DNA of 64,000 nt from positions 744,001-808,000 of the forward strand of contig NZ_JAJTUT010000002.1 in the NCBI RefSeq assembly GCF_022399565.1. Reading direction: 5' to 3'. The notes under the pieces are model-generated. The model searched no databases and was not told the DNA's origin. It was given only the letters and a program-made list of their open reading frames with translations. Origin of the DNA: Flavobacterium algicola. Its GTDB lineage: Bacteria; Bacteroidota; Bacteroidia; Flavobacteriales; Flavobacteriaceae. Position numbers and translations under genes: made by a program. How positions within the stretch are numbered: the first letter of the stretch is position 1; every line of letters begins with the position of its first letter. Positions 56,801 to 63,820 of the stretch are shown here, piece by piece.

Positions 56801-59800
56801 GGTCCTATTAATTTAGGACCAACAGCTACTGATGCAACTACTTTTTTCGGAACATATACTTTGAACCAAAGTGTAATTGATTCGGAGAGTTTGACGAATT
56901 CCGCTACTGTTGAAGGAGTAGATCCACAAGGAAATATAGTTTCAGATATTTCTGATGATCCAAATGATGCTGCTAATACAGATAGCAACGGTGACGGAAA
57001 TCCAGATGACAGCACCGTTTTTTCAATAGTTTCAAATCCCGAATTAACATTAAAAAAATCAGGCGTGTTTATTGATGCCAATGGAGATGGACTTGCACAA
57101 GCTGGTGAAAAAATTGAATATACTTTTGATATTAGTAATACCGGAAATGTAACAATGACTGGAATTACAGTTAGCGATCCATTAACAGCTGTTATTGGAG
57201 GACCAATTGTTTTAATCCCAGGTCAAACCAACAGTAGTACTTTTACCGCTATCTATACTCTATCACAAGCAGATGTTAATAATGGTACAGTTGTAAATAC
57301 AGCTACTGCTTCTGGAAAATCTCCTAATGGTAGTACTATAACTGATGCTTCTGATGATCCGTTTACAGTCGCAGACAATGACGCTACGGTAACAAAACTG
57401 ACTCAAGATGCTCAAATTACGCTATTAAAAACAGCGGTATTCAAAGACCAAAACGGTAATGGTTTCCCTGAAGTAGGAGAAACAATAGAATACATTTTTA
57501 ACGTGAAAAATGTTGGTAATGTAACTGTAACTGGTGTGAAAATTACCGATCCATTACTTAACGTGACCGGTGGACCAATATCACTAACCCCAAAACAATT
57601 TGATGCTACAACATTAAAAGGTTCCTATACATTAACTTTGAATGATATCAATTCAGGAAGTGTTACAAATAGTGCAACAGCAGAAGGGAAAGATCCCAAA
57701 GGTGCTACTGTTTCAGCTTTATCAGATGACCCAAATAATCCAACCAATGTTGATGCTAATAACGATGGACACCCTGATGATAAAACAGTAACTAAACTAG
57801 TTGCAAATCCAAAGTTATCGGTTAGTAAGACAGGTGTTTTCAATGATTCGAATAATGATGGTCTTACACAGGTGGGCGAAACCATCCTTTATACATTCGA
57901 ACTGAAAAATATTGGGAATGTAACCGTTAGTGATATAAATATAACTGATGCTCTGGTTGCTGTCAATGGCGGACCAATTACTTTAAATCCGAATCAAAAT
58001 GATAGCGCAACCTTTACTGCACTATACATTATCAAGCAAAATGATATTGACGCTGGAAAAGTTACAAATACCGCCATCGCTTCTGGATTAAGTCCAAAAG
58101 GAATTGTGGTTACTGATACATCAGATGATCCAAATAATGGTACCAACCTAGACACTAATGGTAATGGAGAACCTGATGATGCAACGGTAACAGTTATTCC
58201 TGGAAAAGGAAAAATTAGTTTAGACAAAGTAACATTGGCTCCAGCAGATGGCGCTTATGATACGGTAGGAGAAAAAATTAATTACCAATTAACAATTACA
58301 AACACTGGAAACCTAACGCTTACAAATGTAATTGTTACTGATGTTAATGCTGACAATGGTAGTGTACTTCCTGCAGTAATTACTTCAATTACTCCTGGTG
58401 CTACCGCTACCGTAACTGCGCAACATACATTAACATTAACCGAAATCAACTCTGGTTCGGTGACCAATAGTGCTTCTGTGAATGCGAAGGATCCTTTTGG
58501 TAATACCATCACTGATATTTCTGATGATCCAAATAATGGGACAAATAGCGATTCAAATGGAGACGGTGATCCTGACGATGCAACCATTACGCTTATTTCG
58601 CAAAAACCTTCTATTTCGATAGAAAAAACATTCAGTTTCAATGACGAAAACAAAGATGGTTTCCCACAATTGAATGAGACAATTACCTATAATTTTAAAG
58701 TGACCAATACAGGAAATGTTAACCTTTCTAACATTACAGTAACGGATGCTTTAACTCCTGTCCTAGGTGGTCCTATTGCACTTGCTCCGAAGCAAATAAA
58801 CACTAATACCTTTTATGCGACTTATAAAATTACTCAAGCGAATATTGATGCTGGTTCTATTGTAAACTCGGCAACAGTAAATGCAAAAGATCCTAATGGC
58901 GGAAATGTAACGGATACATCAGATGACCCCAACAACTCGACGAACAGCGATGTCAACGGAGATGGTGAACCAGATGATGCAACCGTGACGACTTTGATTA
59001 GTAACCCGCAATTAACAATTACTAAAAAAGGGACATTTATAGATGCTAACGGTGATGGCTTAGCACAAGCTGGCGAGACTATCAAATACCATTTTGATGT
59101 AACTAATAGTGGTAATGTTACTATCAGCGATATAGCTGTTGATGACGCATTAGTGCCCGTTACTGGAGGTCCTATAACCTTAGCACCGAAATCTAAAAAC
59201 ACTACTACTTTTCAAGCTATCTATGTTTTAACTCAGGATGATGTGAACACAGGTTTTGTGATAAATTCAGCTACGGCTATTGGTCAAGATCCGTTTGGGA
59301 ATACCATTACTGATAAATCAGATGATCCAACAACCACTGCTCATAATGATGACACGAATACCAGCCTAGCTAGAGAATCACAATTATCATTATTTAAAAT
59401 AGCAACATTTAATGATGAAAATGGTGACGGAATACCTCAAGCGAATGAAACAATTAGTTATATTTTTGATATTCGAAATGATGGAAATGTAACTATATTC
59501 AACATAGTTATAACAGATCCTCTTGTTTCCGTGAATGGTGCACCAATTGATTTGGCTCCTGCACAAATTGACAATACAAATTTCTCTGCTGTTTACACCA
59601 TCAAACAATCCGATATCGATTCGGGTGCAATAACAAATTCAGCACTGGCAATTGGTCAGGATCGCGATGGTACAATAGTTACTGATGTAAGTGATTATTC
59701 CGACGACCCTGATAATCCTGATGATATTGATTTGAATGGTGATGGAGATCCTGATGACCCTACTGTAAGTTCACTAACGGGTAAAGCTTCGTTAGATCTG

Positions 59801-62446
59801 ACCAAAAAAGGAACTTTTAATGATCTTAATGCTAATGGTTTTGCTGATATCGACGAAACTATAACTTATGCATTTGAAGTAAGCAACACTGGTAACCTTT
59901 CGATAAAAAATATAACTATTTTAGATCCTTTGGTAACTGTGACTGGAACTGCAATTGATTTGGTTCCAAATCAAAAAGACAGTACTACTTTTACTGCAAT
60001 TTATAAAATTACACAAGCAGATTTAGATGCCGGAAAAATAAGCAATTCAGCTACAGTGTCTGGTCAAGATCCGACAGGTAATACTGTAAAAGATGTATCT
60101 GATGATCCTATAAACGCTACAAACGTGGACAGTAATAATGACGGTAATCCTGATGATGTAACTGTAACTACGTTCCCCGTACAAGGAAGAATTAGTATTA
60201 TTAAATCAGCTAGGGCTGCTGCAGATGGTGCTTATGACACTATTGGCGAAAAAATTAATTATAACATTGTAGTAACTAATACTGGTAGCACAACATTATC
60301 AACGGTGAGTATTACAGATACAAATGCTGACGTGGGTAGTATCATGCCCAAAACGGTTACCCTACTCGCACCTGGACAATCTGTAAATGTATCTGCAACG
60401 CATACAATTACACAAGTAGATTTAAACATAGGAACTGTGAGTAATTCAGCTTCGGTTTCTAGTAAGGACAAATTGGGAAATACGGTATTTGACTTATCTG
60501 ATGATCCAAATAACCCAGCAAATATCGATGCAAATGCTGATGGTGATCCAGATGACACTACGGTTACATCAATGATTCAAAAGCCTAAAATGGCACTTAC
60601 AAAAACAGCAAGTTTAGCACCTGATGGTTTATGGGATGAAGTAGGTGAAGTTATTCTTTACAACTTAGTGCTCACAAATACAGGAAATGTGACATTAACC
60701 AATGTGGTAATTTCAGATGCCAATGCAGATGCCGCTAGCATTACACCAGCTACAATTTTGAAACTAGAGCCAGGACAAAAAGCAACTATAAAAGCCCAGC
60801 ATACAATTACACAAAATGACTTAGACAGTGGTGCAGTATCAAATTCTGCAACGGCTAGCGCAATTGATCCAAAGGGAAATGCTGTTAGTGATTTATCTGA
60901 TGATCCAAATAACCTAGCTAACGTAGATACAAACGGGAACGGAAATCCAGATGATGTTACTATCACTAAAATTCCGCAAACGGCAACTATGGATGTTGCA
61001 AAGGTTACCACTACTCCAACATTTACAAACCCTGGTGATATAATGAAGTACACTATTAAGGTTACAAATACTGGAACAGTGACTTTATTAAATATTATCA
61101 TTAAGGATGCGAACGCCACTTTTACAAGTCCAGCGACAAAAGGGTCATTAAATCCTGGTCAATCATTTACAATTACGGCGCAGCATTTAATTACGGCAGA
61201 TGATGTTCTATTTGGGTTTGTTGATAATTCAGCAATTGCCACTGCTCTTATTCCGTTCTCTAATGTGGTTGTTAGCGAAGACTCTGATGATCCTAATAAT
61301 AATTTCAATGTAGATAAAGACAATGATGGTGACTTCGAAGATCCAACTACTAGTTACCTAGATACTGATAGCGATGGCATTGCAGACATTGTAGACATTG
61401 ATGATGACAATGATGGTATTATTGATACTGTTGAAACTAATAACGATAGCGATGGTGACGGAATACCAAATAGTCTTGATATTGATGCTGATAACGATGG
61501 TATTCCTGATAATGTAGAAGGCCAATCTACTAATAATTATAAGGCTCCTACCGGAATTGACGTAAATAGAAATGGTCTAGATGATATTTATGAAACAGCG
61601 ACGTCAACTGGTATTATTCCAGAAAACACAGATGGTACTGACAATCCAGATTATTTAGACGACGATTCTGATAATGACGGAATTACAGACACTATTGAAG
61701 CATTCGATAAAAATCATGATGGTATACCTGACTTATTCGCATCAGGTAATGATGCAGATCATGATGGACTTGATGACAGCTTTGAAGGCTCAAATAAGAC
61801 AGATGGTTTTGTAGTTAATAACGAACTTAAAAACGGTAGTAAAGACACTAATAACACAGATCAAACAGATCAACCTGACTATCGTGATACCGATGATGAT
61901 AATGATGGTGTGTTTACCATTTTTGAAATTGATTCTAATAAAGATGGTAGTGGACCAGATGATACGGACAGAGATGGAATTCCTGATTATCTCGATATTG
62001 ATGATGATGGTGACGGACTTTCGACAAGAAAAGAAGGTGCAGACCCTAATGGTGATGGTAATCCAAGTGATGCTATTGACGCAAATGCAAATGGTATTCC
62101 AGATTACCTAGAAGTTGGAAATCATAATTTAAATATTCCTGATGACGAAATCGAAGTGTATAACGGTATCACTCCAAACGGTGACGGTGAGAACGATGTA
62201 CTTGTGTTGGGTAGAATATTTGAATTTCCTGAAAACACCGTAGAAATTTACAACAGATGGGGTGTACTCGTATATGAAACTAGCGGATATGGAACTAGAG
62301 ACAACTATTTCAGAGGATATTCTGAAGGTAGGGTAACAATTTCTCAAAAAGAGAAACTCCCTGGAGGAACCTATTTTTATGTAATCAAATACAAATCGGG
62401 TAGCAATTTAAAACAAAAAGCAGGCTACTTATTTTTACAACAGTAA
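47816..62446 (+). CDS. Giant T9SS-exported repeat protein (4,876 residues) with type B sorting domain
   Basis: Signal peptide 1-21 (MKKKYLLLFCILLASYQHAY). Head ~80-460: IgGFc-binding-protein-like (FKWGGIPNRATNNNLTTTLG, GQSYVVEALKNQTSANIDGW), then a short Ig-like domain with two Cys (~476-535). DUF11-type domains ~539-1175 (e.g. VVTNTGDTVLNNITITDPKA). A PKD-like domain ~1175-1262. Cysteine repeats ~1270-2632: 15 units of 81-82 residues with four Cys each, between degenerate caps. Two PKD-like domains ~2634-2815. About 13 DUF11/DUF7507-like units ~2819-4508 with linkers like DDPNNxxNxDxNGDGxPDD. Acidic TSP3-like calcium repeats ~4512-4775. The C-terminal ~95 residues (NGITPNGDGENDVLVL ... VEIYNRWGVLVYE) are the gliding-motility-type (type B) T9SS sorting domain. 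Probably a surface adhesin or filament; function and ligand are unknown. No porP/sprF gene adjoins within the window. Confidence 0.92.
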   Translation: MKKKYLLLFCILLASYQHAYSQLSDLHYLPPLKQVTNNQAVRNQAYYLSTPETVPFTVQVFEGANTTPVAALVVSNATPIKYDLADGDNNISLVTNANTGIVLSNSGLRFQATGGQKFYVNYRGRSGAQGTSLTSKGRQALGTDFKWGGIPNRATNNNLTTTLGIMATEDNTTVAISGYNTDCEFRLGNDAGGITANTLNITLNAGQSYVVEALKNQTSANIDGWLGATITSNKKIAISNGGLNVGVRSGAQSRDAAIDQPVPQNIIGKDYVFVRGNGTDETEFPIIIGTQNGTDIFVNGSSTPIATINNGEYFEIPGSNYSSGNIGANMTVVTSKEAYAYQCLAGSSGIQTIGLNFVAPVNCLLPDNLSNIPDIRDVAGLNFTGGITILASISTPDANITVTDGGGTVSLPASIPSSGLPWKSFFVPNLTGNVSVSSTGPIAIGFIGVNNNAGIAGYFSGFDTVPVVDLEITGGGCLPGSDLNETSGTFDAYQWYKDNKIIDGATNQNYTPSSPGDFFVKVTKGGCTYDSAILSAYNCDPEIVLTKTVDKSNVIEGDTVDFKVTVKSLGVNPVNNLVITDLLPAELSFVSATPIRGTWTAPNWTIGQMTSGEVFSITIKAVVNEVSATTTVTNTVSNSQTEIEADAITDDETEDVTITNSGLSVTKEDLPADVGDYDTVDELIIYKIVVTNTGDTVLNNITITDPKADAGSISPTSVATLAIGASTTFTATHKITQANIDAGKVTNQATAKAILSNGYEITAISDDPDNSDSNIDPTITPIIQTGQLLLEKIADPADDGLYDSLGEIINYELVVKNTGNVTLNNVTIVDANANSGSITPATLTSLASGDSYTFTAKHTIVQADFNAGRVSNIATVSGAIPVTGTIISDQSDDPTTLAPNDATVVSVPEVGRLTATKEDVTPSGTILNAVGQVISYEIIVQNTGTITLTDLNIVDPKANTITLQSTTGTDTNTTDNRVDSIDPLQTATFIATHIITQSDLNSGKVTNRATASALDTTPASVTDITDDPNNPNNAIDDPTVTLLASTPSLSIVKTVNDDSNVAVGQILTYTYTVTNNGNVTIDALTINDLHNGDGTLSIPALQSTTGTDDDITDNEIETLAPGQTGVWTATYTVTSSDITNQIDITNTVTATGKPRTDPLTSSTANATKNVTVNPIETICSDAVLAHDLTLDGAYTDATFSWVAIANGDITGTSTSPKTTSTIDDILVNDSGTDHDIQYNITVRNSSNVIIDTYKYFVTVHPRLILPDDDLSKVQCIAQATIPATPIVTDYLGTTITPVVTENTSPICEGDKIYSFEYTDCVGNKYTYTYTYIIDVTSKPVIPVNEAATVECIANTTTPTPPSGITDVCGNAITAALVSIVDSPTSLTCEGTRTYNYTYTDCSGLVSNWNFTYTIDRTTIPAAVPANEASSVECIEDATTPTPPTGITDVCGTAITAVLVSTIDSPSTLTCEGTRTYNYTFTDCSGLVSSWKYTYTIDKTTVPVVPADTVSTVECLADATTPTPPTTVTDVCGTAITAVLISTIDSPSTLTCEGTRTYNYTFTDCSGLVSSWKYTYTIDKTTVPMVPADAISTVECLADATTPTPPATVTDVCGNAIMAVLVSTVDSPSTLTCEGTRTYNYTFTDCSGLVSNWKYIYTIDKTTVPVVPADAGSTVECLADATTPTPPATVTDVCGNAITAVLVSTVDSPSTLTCEGTRTYNYTFTDCSGLVSNWKYTYTIDKTTVPVVPADAISTVECLANATTPTPPATVTDVCGTTITAVLVSTIDSPSTLICEGTRTYNYTFTDCSGLVSNWKYTYTIDKTTVPVVPADAGSIVECLADATTPTPPATVTDICGTAITAVLVSTVDSPSTLTCEGTRTYNYTFTDCSGLVSNWKYTYTIDKTTVPLVPADAISTVECLADATTPTPPATVTDVCGTAITAVLISTIDSPSTLTCEGTRTYNYTFTDCSGLVSNWKYTYTIDKTTVPVVPADAGSTVECLADATTPTPPATVKDVCGTAITAVLVSTIDSPSILTCEGTRTYNYTFTDCSGLVSNWKYIYTIDKTTVPVVPADAGSTVECLADATTPTPPATVTDVCGTAITAVLVSTIDSPSTLTCEGTRTYNYTFTDCSGLVSNWKYIYTIDKTTVPLVPADAGSTVECLTDATTPTPPATVTDVCGNAITAVLVSTVDSPSTLTCEGTRTYNYTFTDCSGLVSNWKYIYTIDKTTVPVVPADAGSTVECLADATMPIPPTTVTDVCGTAITAVLASTIDSPSTLTCEGTKTYNYTFTDCSVLISSWKYIYTIDKTTVPVVPADAISTVECLADATTPTPPATVTDVCGTAITAVLVSTVDSPSSLTCEGTRTYNYTFTDCSGLVSNWKYTYTIDKTTVPLVPADAGSTVECLADATRPTPPATVTDVCGTAITAVLVSTIDSPSTLSCEGTRTYNYTFTDCSGLVSNWKYIYTIDKTTVPVVPADAGSTVECLANATTPTPPATVTDVCGTAITAVLISTIDSPSTLTCEGTRTYNYTFTDCSGLVSNWKYIYTIDKTTVPVVPADAGSTVHDISEAVQPTAPVVTDKCGNNIVPVITQNVSPICDGSKIYTFTYTDCAGNSTAYNYTYIIDVTSTLAISNKVRTSCSSIGLNYDLRTVTTLVNPTFQWTTVDNPNVSGENNNTGTLLNDILVNKTGIPQNVRYTVIPFNNKGCQGPSFEILVTVNPEPYVAIAPTAVSCSNIPLNHDLNADVNVTGATFKWVAISNPNVSGATTTVSTSETITDNLINTSGIVQTIVYKITPESIKGCVGTVYNYTVTVRPEANLIVTKSTTAATDGAYDSLGEVIKYEITVENPHELVLTSLTLTDANADANSINPLTVPTVAAFAKVTFTASHTITQTDLDAGFVDNSATVNAFDPCGTAVTDDSDDPNTAAENDVTRTVLIQKPSIALEKTFQFNDENGDGIVQNNETVTYRFKVINTGNVNLTAIQITDPLITVNGGPINLGPTATDATTFFGTYTLNQSVIDSESLTNSATVEGVDPQGNIVSDISDDPNDAANTDSNGDGNPDDSTVFSIVSNPELTLKKSGVFIDANGDGLAQAGEKIEYTFDISNTGNVTMTGITVSDPLTAVIGGPIVLIPGQTNSSTFTAIYTLSQADVNNGTVVNTATASGKSPNGSTITDASDDPFTVADNDATVTKLTQDAQITLLKTAVFKDQNGNGFPEVGETIEYIFNVKNVGNVTVTGVKITDPLLNVTGGPISLTPKQFDATTLKGSYTLTLNDINSGSVTNSATAEGKDPKGATVSALSDDPNNPTNVDANNDGHPDDKTVTKLVANPKLSVSKTGVFNDSNNDGLTQVGETILYTFELKNIGNVTVSDINITDALVAVNGGPITLNPNQNDSATFTALYIIKQNDIDAGKVTNTAIASGLSPKGIVVTDTSDDPNNGTNLDTNGNGEPDDATVTVIPGKGKISLDKVTLAPADGAYDTVGEKINYQLTITNTGNLTLTNVIVTDVNADNGSVLPAVITSITPGATATVTAQHTLTLTEINSGSVTNSASVNAKDPFGNTITDISDDPNNGTNSDSNGDGDPDDATITLISQKPSISIEKTFSFNDENKDGFPQLNETITYNFKVTNTGNVNLSNITVTDALTPVLGGPIALAPKQINTNTFYATYKITQANIDAGSIVNSATVNAKDPNGGNVTDTSDDPNNSTNSDVNGDGEPDDATVTTLISNPQLTITKKGTFIDANGDGLAQAGETIKYHFDVTNSGNVTISDIAVDDALVPVTGGPITLAPKSKNTTTFQAIYVLTQDDVNTGFVINSATAIGQDPFGNTITDKSDDPTTTAHNDDTNTSLARESQLSLFKIATFNDENGDGIPQANETISYIFDIRNDGNVTIFNIVITDPLVSVNGAPIDLAPAQIDNTNFSAVYTIKQSDIDSGAITNSALAIGQDRDGTIVTDVSDYSDDPDNPDDIDLNGDGDPDDPTVSSLTGKASLDLTKKGTFNDLNANGFADIDETITYAFEVSNTGNLSIKNITILDPLVTVTGTAIDLVPNQKDSTTFTAIYKITQADLDAGKISNSATVSGQDPTGNTVKDVSDDPINATNVDSNNDGNPDDVTVTTFPVQGRISIIKSARAAADGAYDTIGEKINYNIVVTNTGSTTLSTVSITDTNADVGSIMPKTVTLLAPGQSVNVSATHTITQVDLNIGTVSNSASVSSKDKLGNTVFDLSDDPNNPANIDANADGDPDDTTVTSMIQKPKMALTKTASLAPDGLWDEVGEVILYNLVLTNTGNVTLTNVVISDANADAASITPATILKLEPGQKATIKAQHTITQNDLDSGAVSNSATASAIDPKGNAVSDLSDDPNNLANVDTNGNGNPDDVTITKIPQTATMDVAKVTTTPTFTNPGDIMKYTIKVTNTGTVTLLNIIIKDANATFTSPATKGSLNPGQSFTITAQHLITADDVLFGFVDNSAIATALIPFSNVVVSEDSDDPNNNFNVDKDNDGDFEDPTTSYLDTDSDGIADIVDIDDDNDGIIDTVETNNDSDGDGIPNSLDIDADNDGIPDNVEGQSTNNYKAPTGIDVNRNGLDDIYETATSTGIIPENTDGTDNPDYLDDDSDNDGITDTIEAFDKNHDGIPDLFASGNDADHDGLDDSFEGSNKTDGFVVNNELKNGSKDTNNTDQTDQPDYRDTDDDNDGVFTIFEIDSNKDGSGPDDTDRDGIPDYLDIDDDGDGLSTRKEGADPNGDGNPSDAIDANANGIPDYLEVGNHNLNIPDDEIEVYNGITPNGDGENDVLVLGRIFEFPENTVEIYNRWGVLVYETSGYGTRDNYFRGYSEGRVTISQKEKLPGGTYFYVIKYKSGSNLKQKAGYLFLQQ
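51623..51850 (+). repeat. N-terminal degenerate cap unit of the four-Cys repeat array
   Basis: Unit 1 (76 residues) starting LSKVQC. It keeps VxC, CEG and YTDC landmarks but lacks the VCG cysteine, and its end (SPICEGDKIYSFEYTDCVG, then YTYIIDVTS) is closer to the C-terminal cap at 55499 than to the units between. Confidence 0.75.
51851..55498 (+). repeat. 15 tandem 243-bp (one 246-bp) repeats encoding four-Cys HYR-like units
   Basis: Unit starts at 51851 (246 bp), 52097, 52340, then every 243 bp to 55256; the array ends exactly at 55498. The consensus unit reads STVECLADATTPTPPATVTD, VCGTAITAVLVSTIDSPSTL, TCEGTRTYNYTFTDCSGLVS and WKYTYTIDKTTVPVVPADA. Units differ only at a few positions that are shuffled between them: G or I before STVEC, VDSP or IDSP, YTYTI or YIYTI. 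The mosaic suggests recombination or gene conversion. Two disulphides per unit are likely outside the cell. Confidence 0.93.
55499..55712 (+). repeat. C-terminal degenerate cap unit of the four-Cys repeat array
   Basis: Unit 17 starts GSTVHDISEAVQPTAP. Its first cysteine is lost and it carries SPICDGSKIYTFTYTDCAG and YTYIIDVTST, mirroring the N-terminal cap. Confidence 0.75.
56270..61340 (+). repeat. Array of about 13 divergent DUF11/DUF7507-like units
   Basis: Each unit is about 110-150 residues: a (V/L)xKT start, often FxDxNGDGxxQxGExIxY, then NTGNVxLxxIxVTD and GxVxNSAxxxGxDPxG, closing with a DDPNN linker. Units are diverged at the DNA level, unlike the four-Cys array. Three units of another subtype (PADGAYDTVGEKINY-like) recur at intervals. 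Confidence 0.8.
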
Positions 62447-62455
62447 TCAAACAAG

Positions 62456-62493
62456 AAGAGACTATCCAACATCATGGATAGTCTCTTCTTTTT
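62456..62493 (+). terminator. Terminator of the giant adhesin gene
   Basis: AAGAGACTATCCA (62456-62468), loop ACATCA, TGGATAGTCTCTT (62475-62487), then CTTTTT. A perfect 13-bp stem 9 bp after the stop codon. Confidence 0.88.
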
Positions 62494-62531
62494 ATAACAA
62501 TTGTTAATAGCTATTTCCTAGCTTCCACTGC

Positions 62532-62630
62532 ATTCTTTCCTTTTAAAATGGTTTTTTATATGGCTCAAAAGGAGCTTCCGTTGGTCGCTCTTTTGCTTCT
62601 ATAAAAAATACATTTTAAAAAGTAAAGGAA
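62532..62630. repeat. Palindromic intergenic repeat near the adhesin gene
   Basis: TTCCTTTTAAAATGGTTTTT on the left pairs imperfectly with AAAAAATACATTTTAAAAAG and AAAGGAA on the right, around a GGAGCTTCCGTTGGTCGCTC core that I recognise as a common Flavobacterium intergenic motif. No coding potential. Confidence 0.6.
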
Positions 62631-62680
62631 TTCCGTTTCAGTTAGGGCTAGATAAGCAGACAACAGTGAATTTTATAATC

Positions 62681-63283
62681 CTAAAAAATAGTATCACTTT
62701 TCAACCAGCCTGTTATGCTCATTCTTGAAGTATTTGTTAACAAAACTTCATGAACTAATTCATCACTTTTAAATAAAATGGTCTTTCCAGCGGTAGGACT
62801 TATTTTTTGATTTTTGCCCTCTTGGTGAATCAATAATTCTCCTCCATCACTTTCCTTCCAATCTGGATTTAAATAAGTTATGATAGAATATTTACGGCTA
62901 GGATTAGTTTTGAATTGATCCAAGTGCTGCAGATAAAAATCTCCTTTTTCATACAAAGCATAGTGAAATTCATAATCTGTGATTCCGGCATAACAACTTT
63001 CATTTAGATAAAGTATAAATGCCTCAATCTGTTTAAAGAATTCATTTTCAAACGGATCATTGTGTTTTTTATCCAACCAGTAAATAGAGTCACTTCGTAT
63101 TTCACTATCATATGAAATCATATTTGCACTACCTACTCCCGCAGCTGTAAGCATACTTTTTTCCTGTAGTTTTAAAATGTTTTGACGTAAATTATTAGAG
63201 AGATCTGTAGTTAAAAAATTTTTAGACATACCTACTTTACTATCAATATAAGTGGTAATCAAAGCTTCAAAGCTGTTTTCCAT
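62681..63283 (-). CDS. 2-oxoglutarate/Fe(II)-dependent oxygenase (prolyl-4-hydroxylase-like)
   Basis: 200 residues from ATG 63283; 37 further codons upstream are rejected because they do not belong to the family. The iron site is His120-x-Asp122 (YLQHLDQF) and His178 (ELVHEVLL), with Arg187 (SRMSITGW) for 2-oxoglutarate. LNPDWKESDGGELLIHQEG before the distal His is the usual region of this fold. Substrate is unknown; such enzymes in bacteria hydroxylate proline in proteins or peptides. It is the neighbour of the giant adhesin gene but on the opposite strand, so a link to it is speculation. Confidence 0.88.
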   Translation of the reverse strand: MENSFEALITTYIDSKVGMSKNFLTTDLSNNLRQNILKLQEKSMLTAAGVGSANMISYDSEIRSDSIYWLDKKHNDPFENEFFKQIEAFILYLNESCYAGITDYEFHYALYEKGDFYLQHLDQFKTNPSRKYSIITYLNPDWKESDGGELLIHQEGKNQKISPTAGKTILFKSDELVHEVLLTNTSRMSITGWLKSDTIF

Positions 63284-63537
63284 TAGAGTGTAATTGACCG
63301 CAAAGACGACCAACCTTTGTAAGGTAGTATATATTGAATCACTATTAACTTGTATTACATAATATATACCGCTTACGATTGTCAAATAATCCATAAAGAT
63401 GATTATAATCTCTGCTTAAATTTTATGACTAACACAATTATGATAAAAATTAACTGCTATAATTACCAAAATGCATCTTTTTAAGCATTAAATCAGGTAC
63501 TCCCTTTAAATTATGAATGATTTTAACATAATATTAC
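63284..63537. other. Gene-free interval before the histone-like gene
   Basis: About 250 bp (309 bp between the genes) without gene or strong structure. The H1-like gene promoter occupies its end. Confidence 0.55.
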
Positions 63538-63567
63538 TTGGCTATCTATTGTAAAATTCTATTTTTG
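63538..63567 (+). promoter_or_regulatory. Promoter of the histone-H1-like gene
   Basis: TTG (63538-63540), 19-bp spacer, TATTTTTG (63560-63567): the best full Bacteroidota promoter match in the window, 25 bp before ATG 63593. Confidence 0.7.
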
Positions 63568-63592
63568 TTACTTTAATTATAACACAAAAAAC

Positions 63593-63769
63593 ATGAAAGA
63601 ATTAGTAGCAAAAATTAACGCTGAATTTGAAGCATTTACTGCAGAAACAGAATCATTAATTGAAAAAGGAGTAAAAGCTGCTGGAGCAAGAGCACGTAAA
63701 TCGACTTTAGAAATGGAAAAAATGCTAAAAGAATTTAGAAAACTTTCTATCGAAGAGTCTAAAAAATAA
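63593..63769 (+). CDS. Histone-H1-like small basic protein
   Basis: 58 residues, too short for most ORF thresholds. It begins MKELVAKINAEFEAFTAETE and continues with the Lys/Ala-rich GVKAAGARARKSTLEMEK, ending EESKK. Short 'histone H1-like' proteins of this layout are widespread in Flavobacteria and relate in part to chlamydial Hc1; they are thought to bind DNA, without firm proof here. It has its own strong promoter and terminator, so it is probably highly expressed. Confidence 0.8.
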   Translation: MKELVAKINAEFEAFTAETESLIEKGVKAAGARARKSTLEMEKMLKEFRKLSIEESKK

Positions 63770-63783
63770 TTCCCATTTACTTT

Positions 63784-63820
63784 AAAAGTCCTTAGATAAT
63801 CTAAGGACTTTTATTTTTTA
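63784..63820 (+). terminator. Terminator of the histone-H1-like gene
   Basis: AAAAGTCCTTAGA (63784-63796), loop of three, TCTAAGGACTTTT (63800-63812) followed by ATTTTT: a 13-bp perfect stem. Confidence 0.87.

Noticed and set aside
56242..61119. Several 70-150-codon minus-strand frames over the DUF11 array
   Set aside because: Antisense to the adhesin gene; Thr/Val/Asn-rich sense codons leave few stops on the opposite strand. Ser/Val/Pro-rich text with no motifs.
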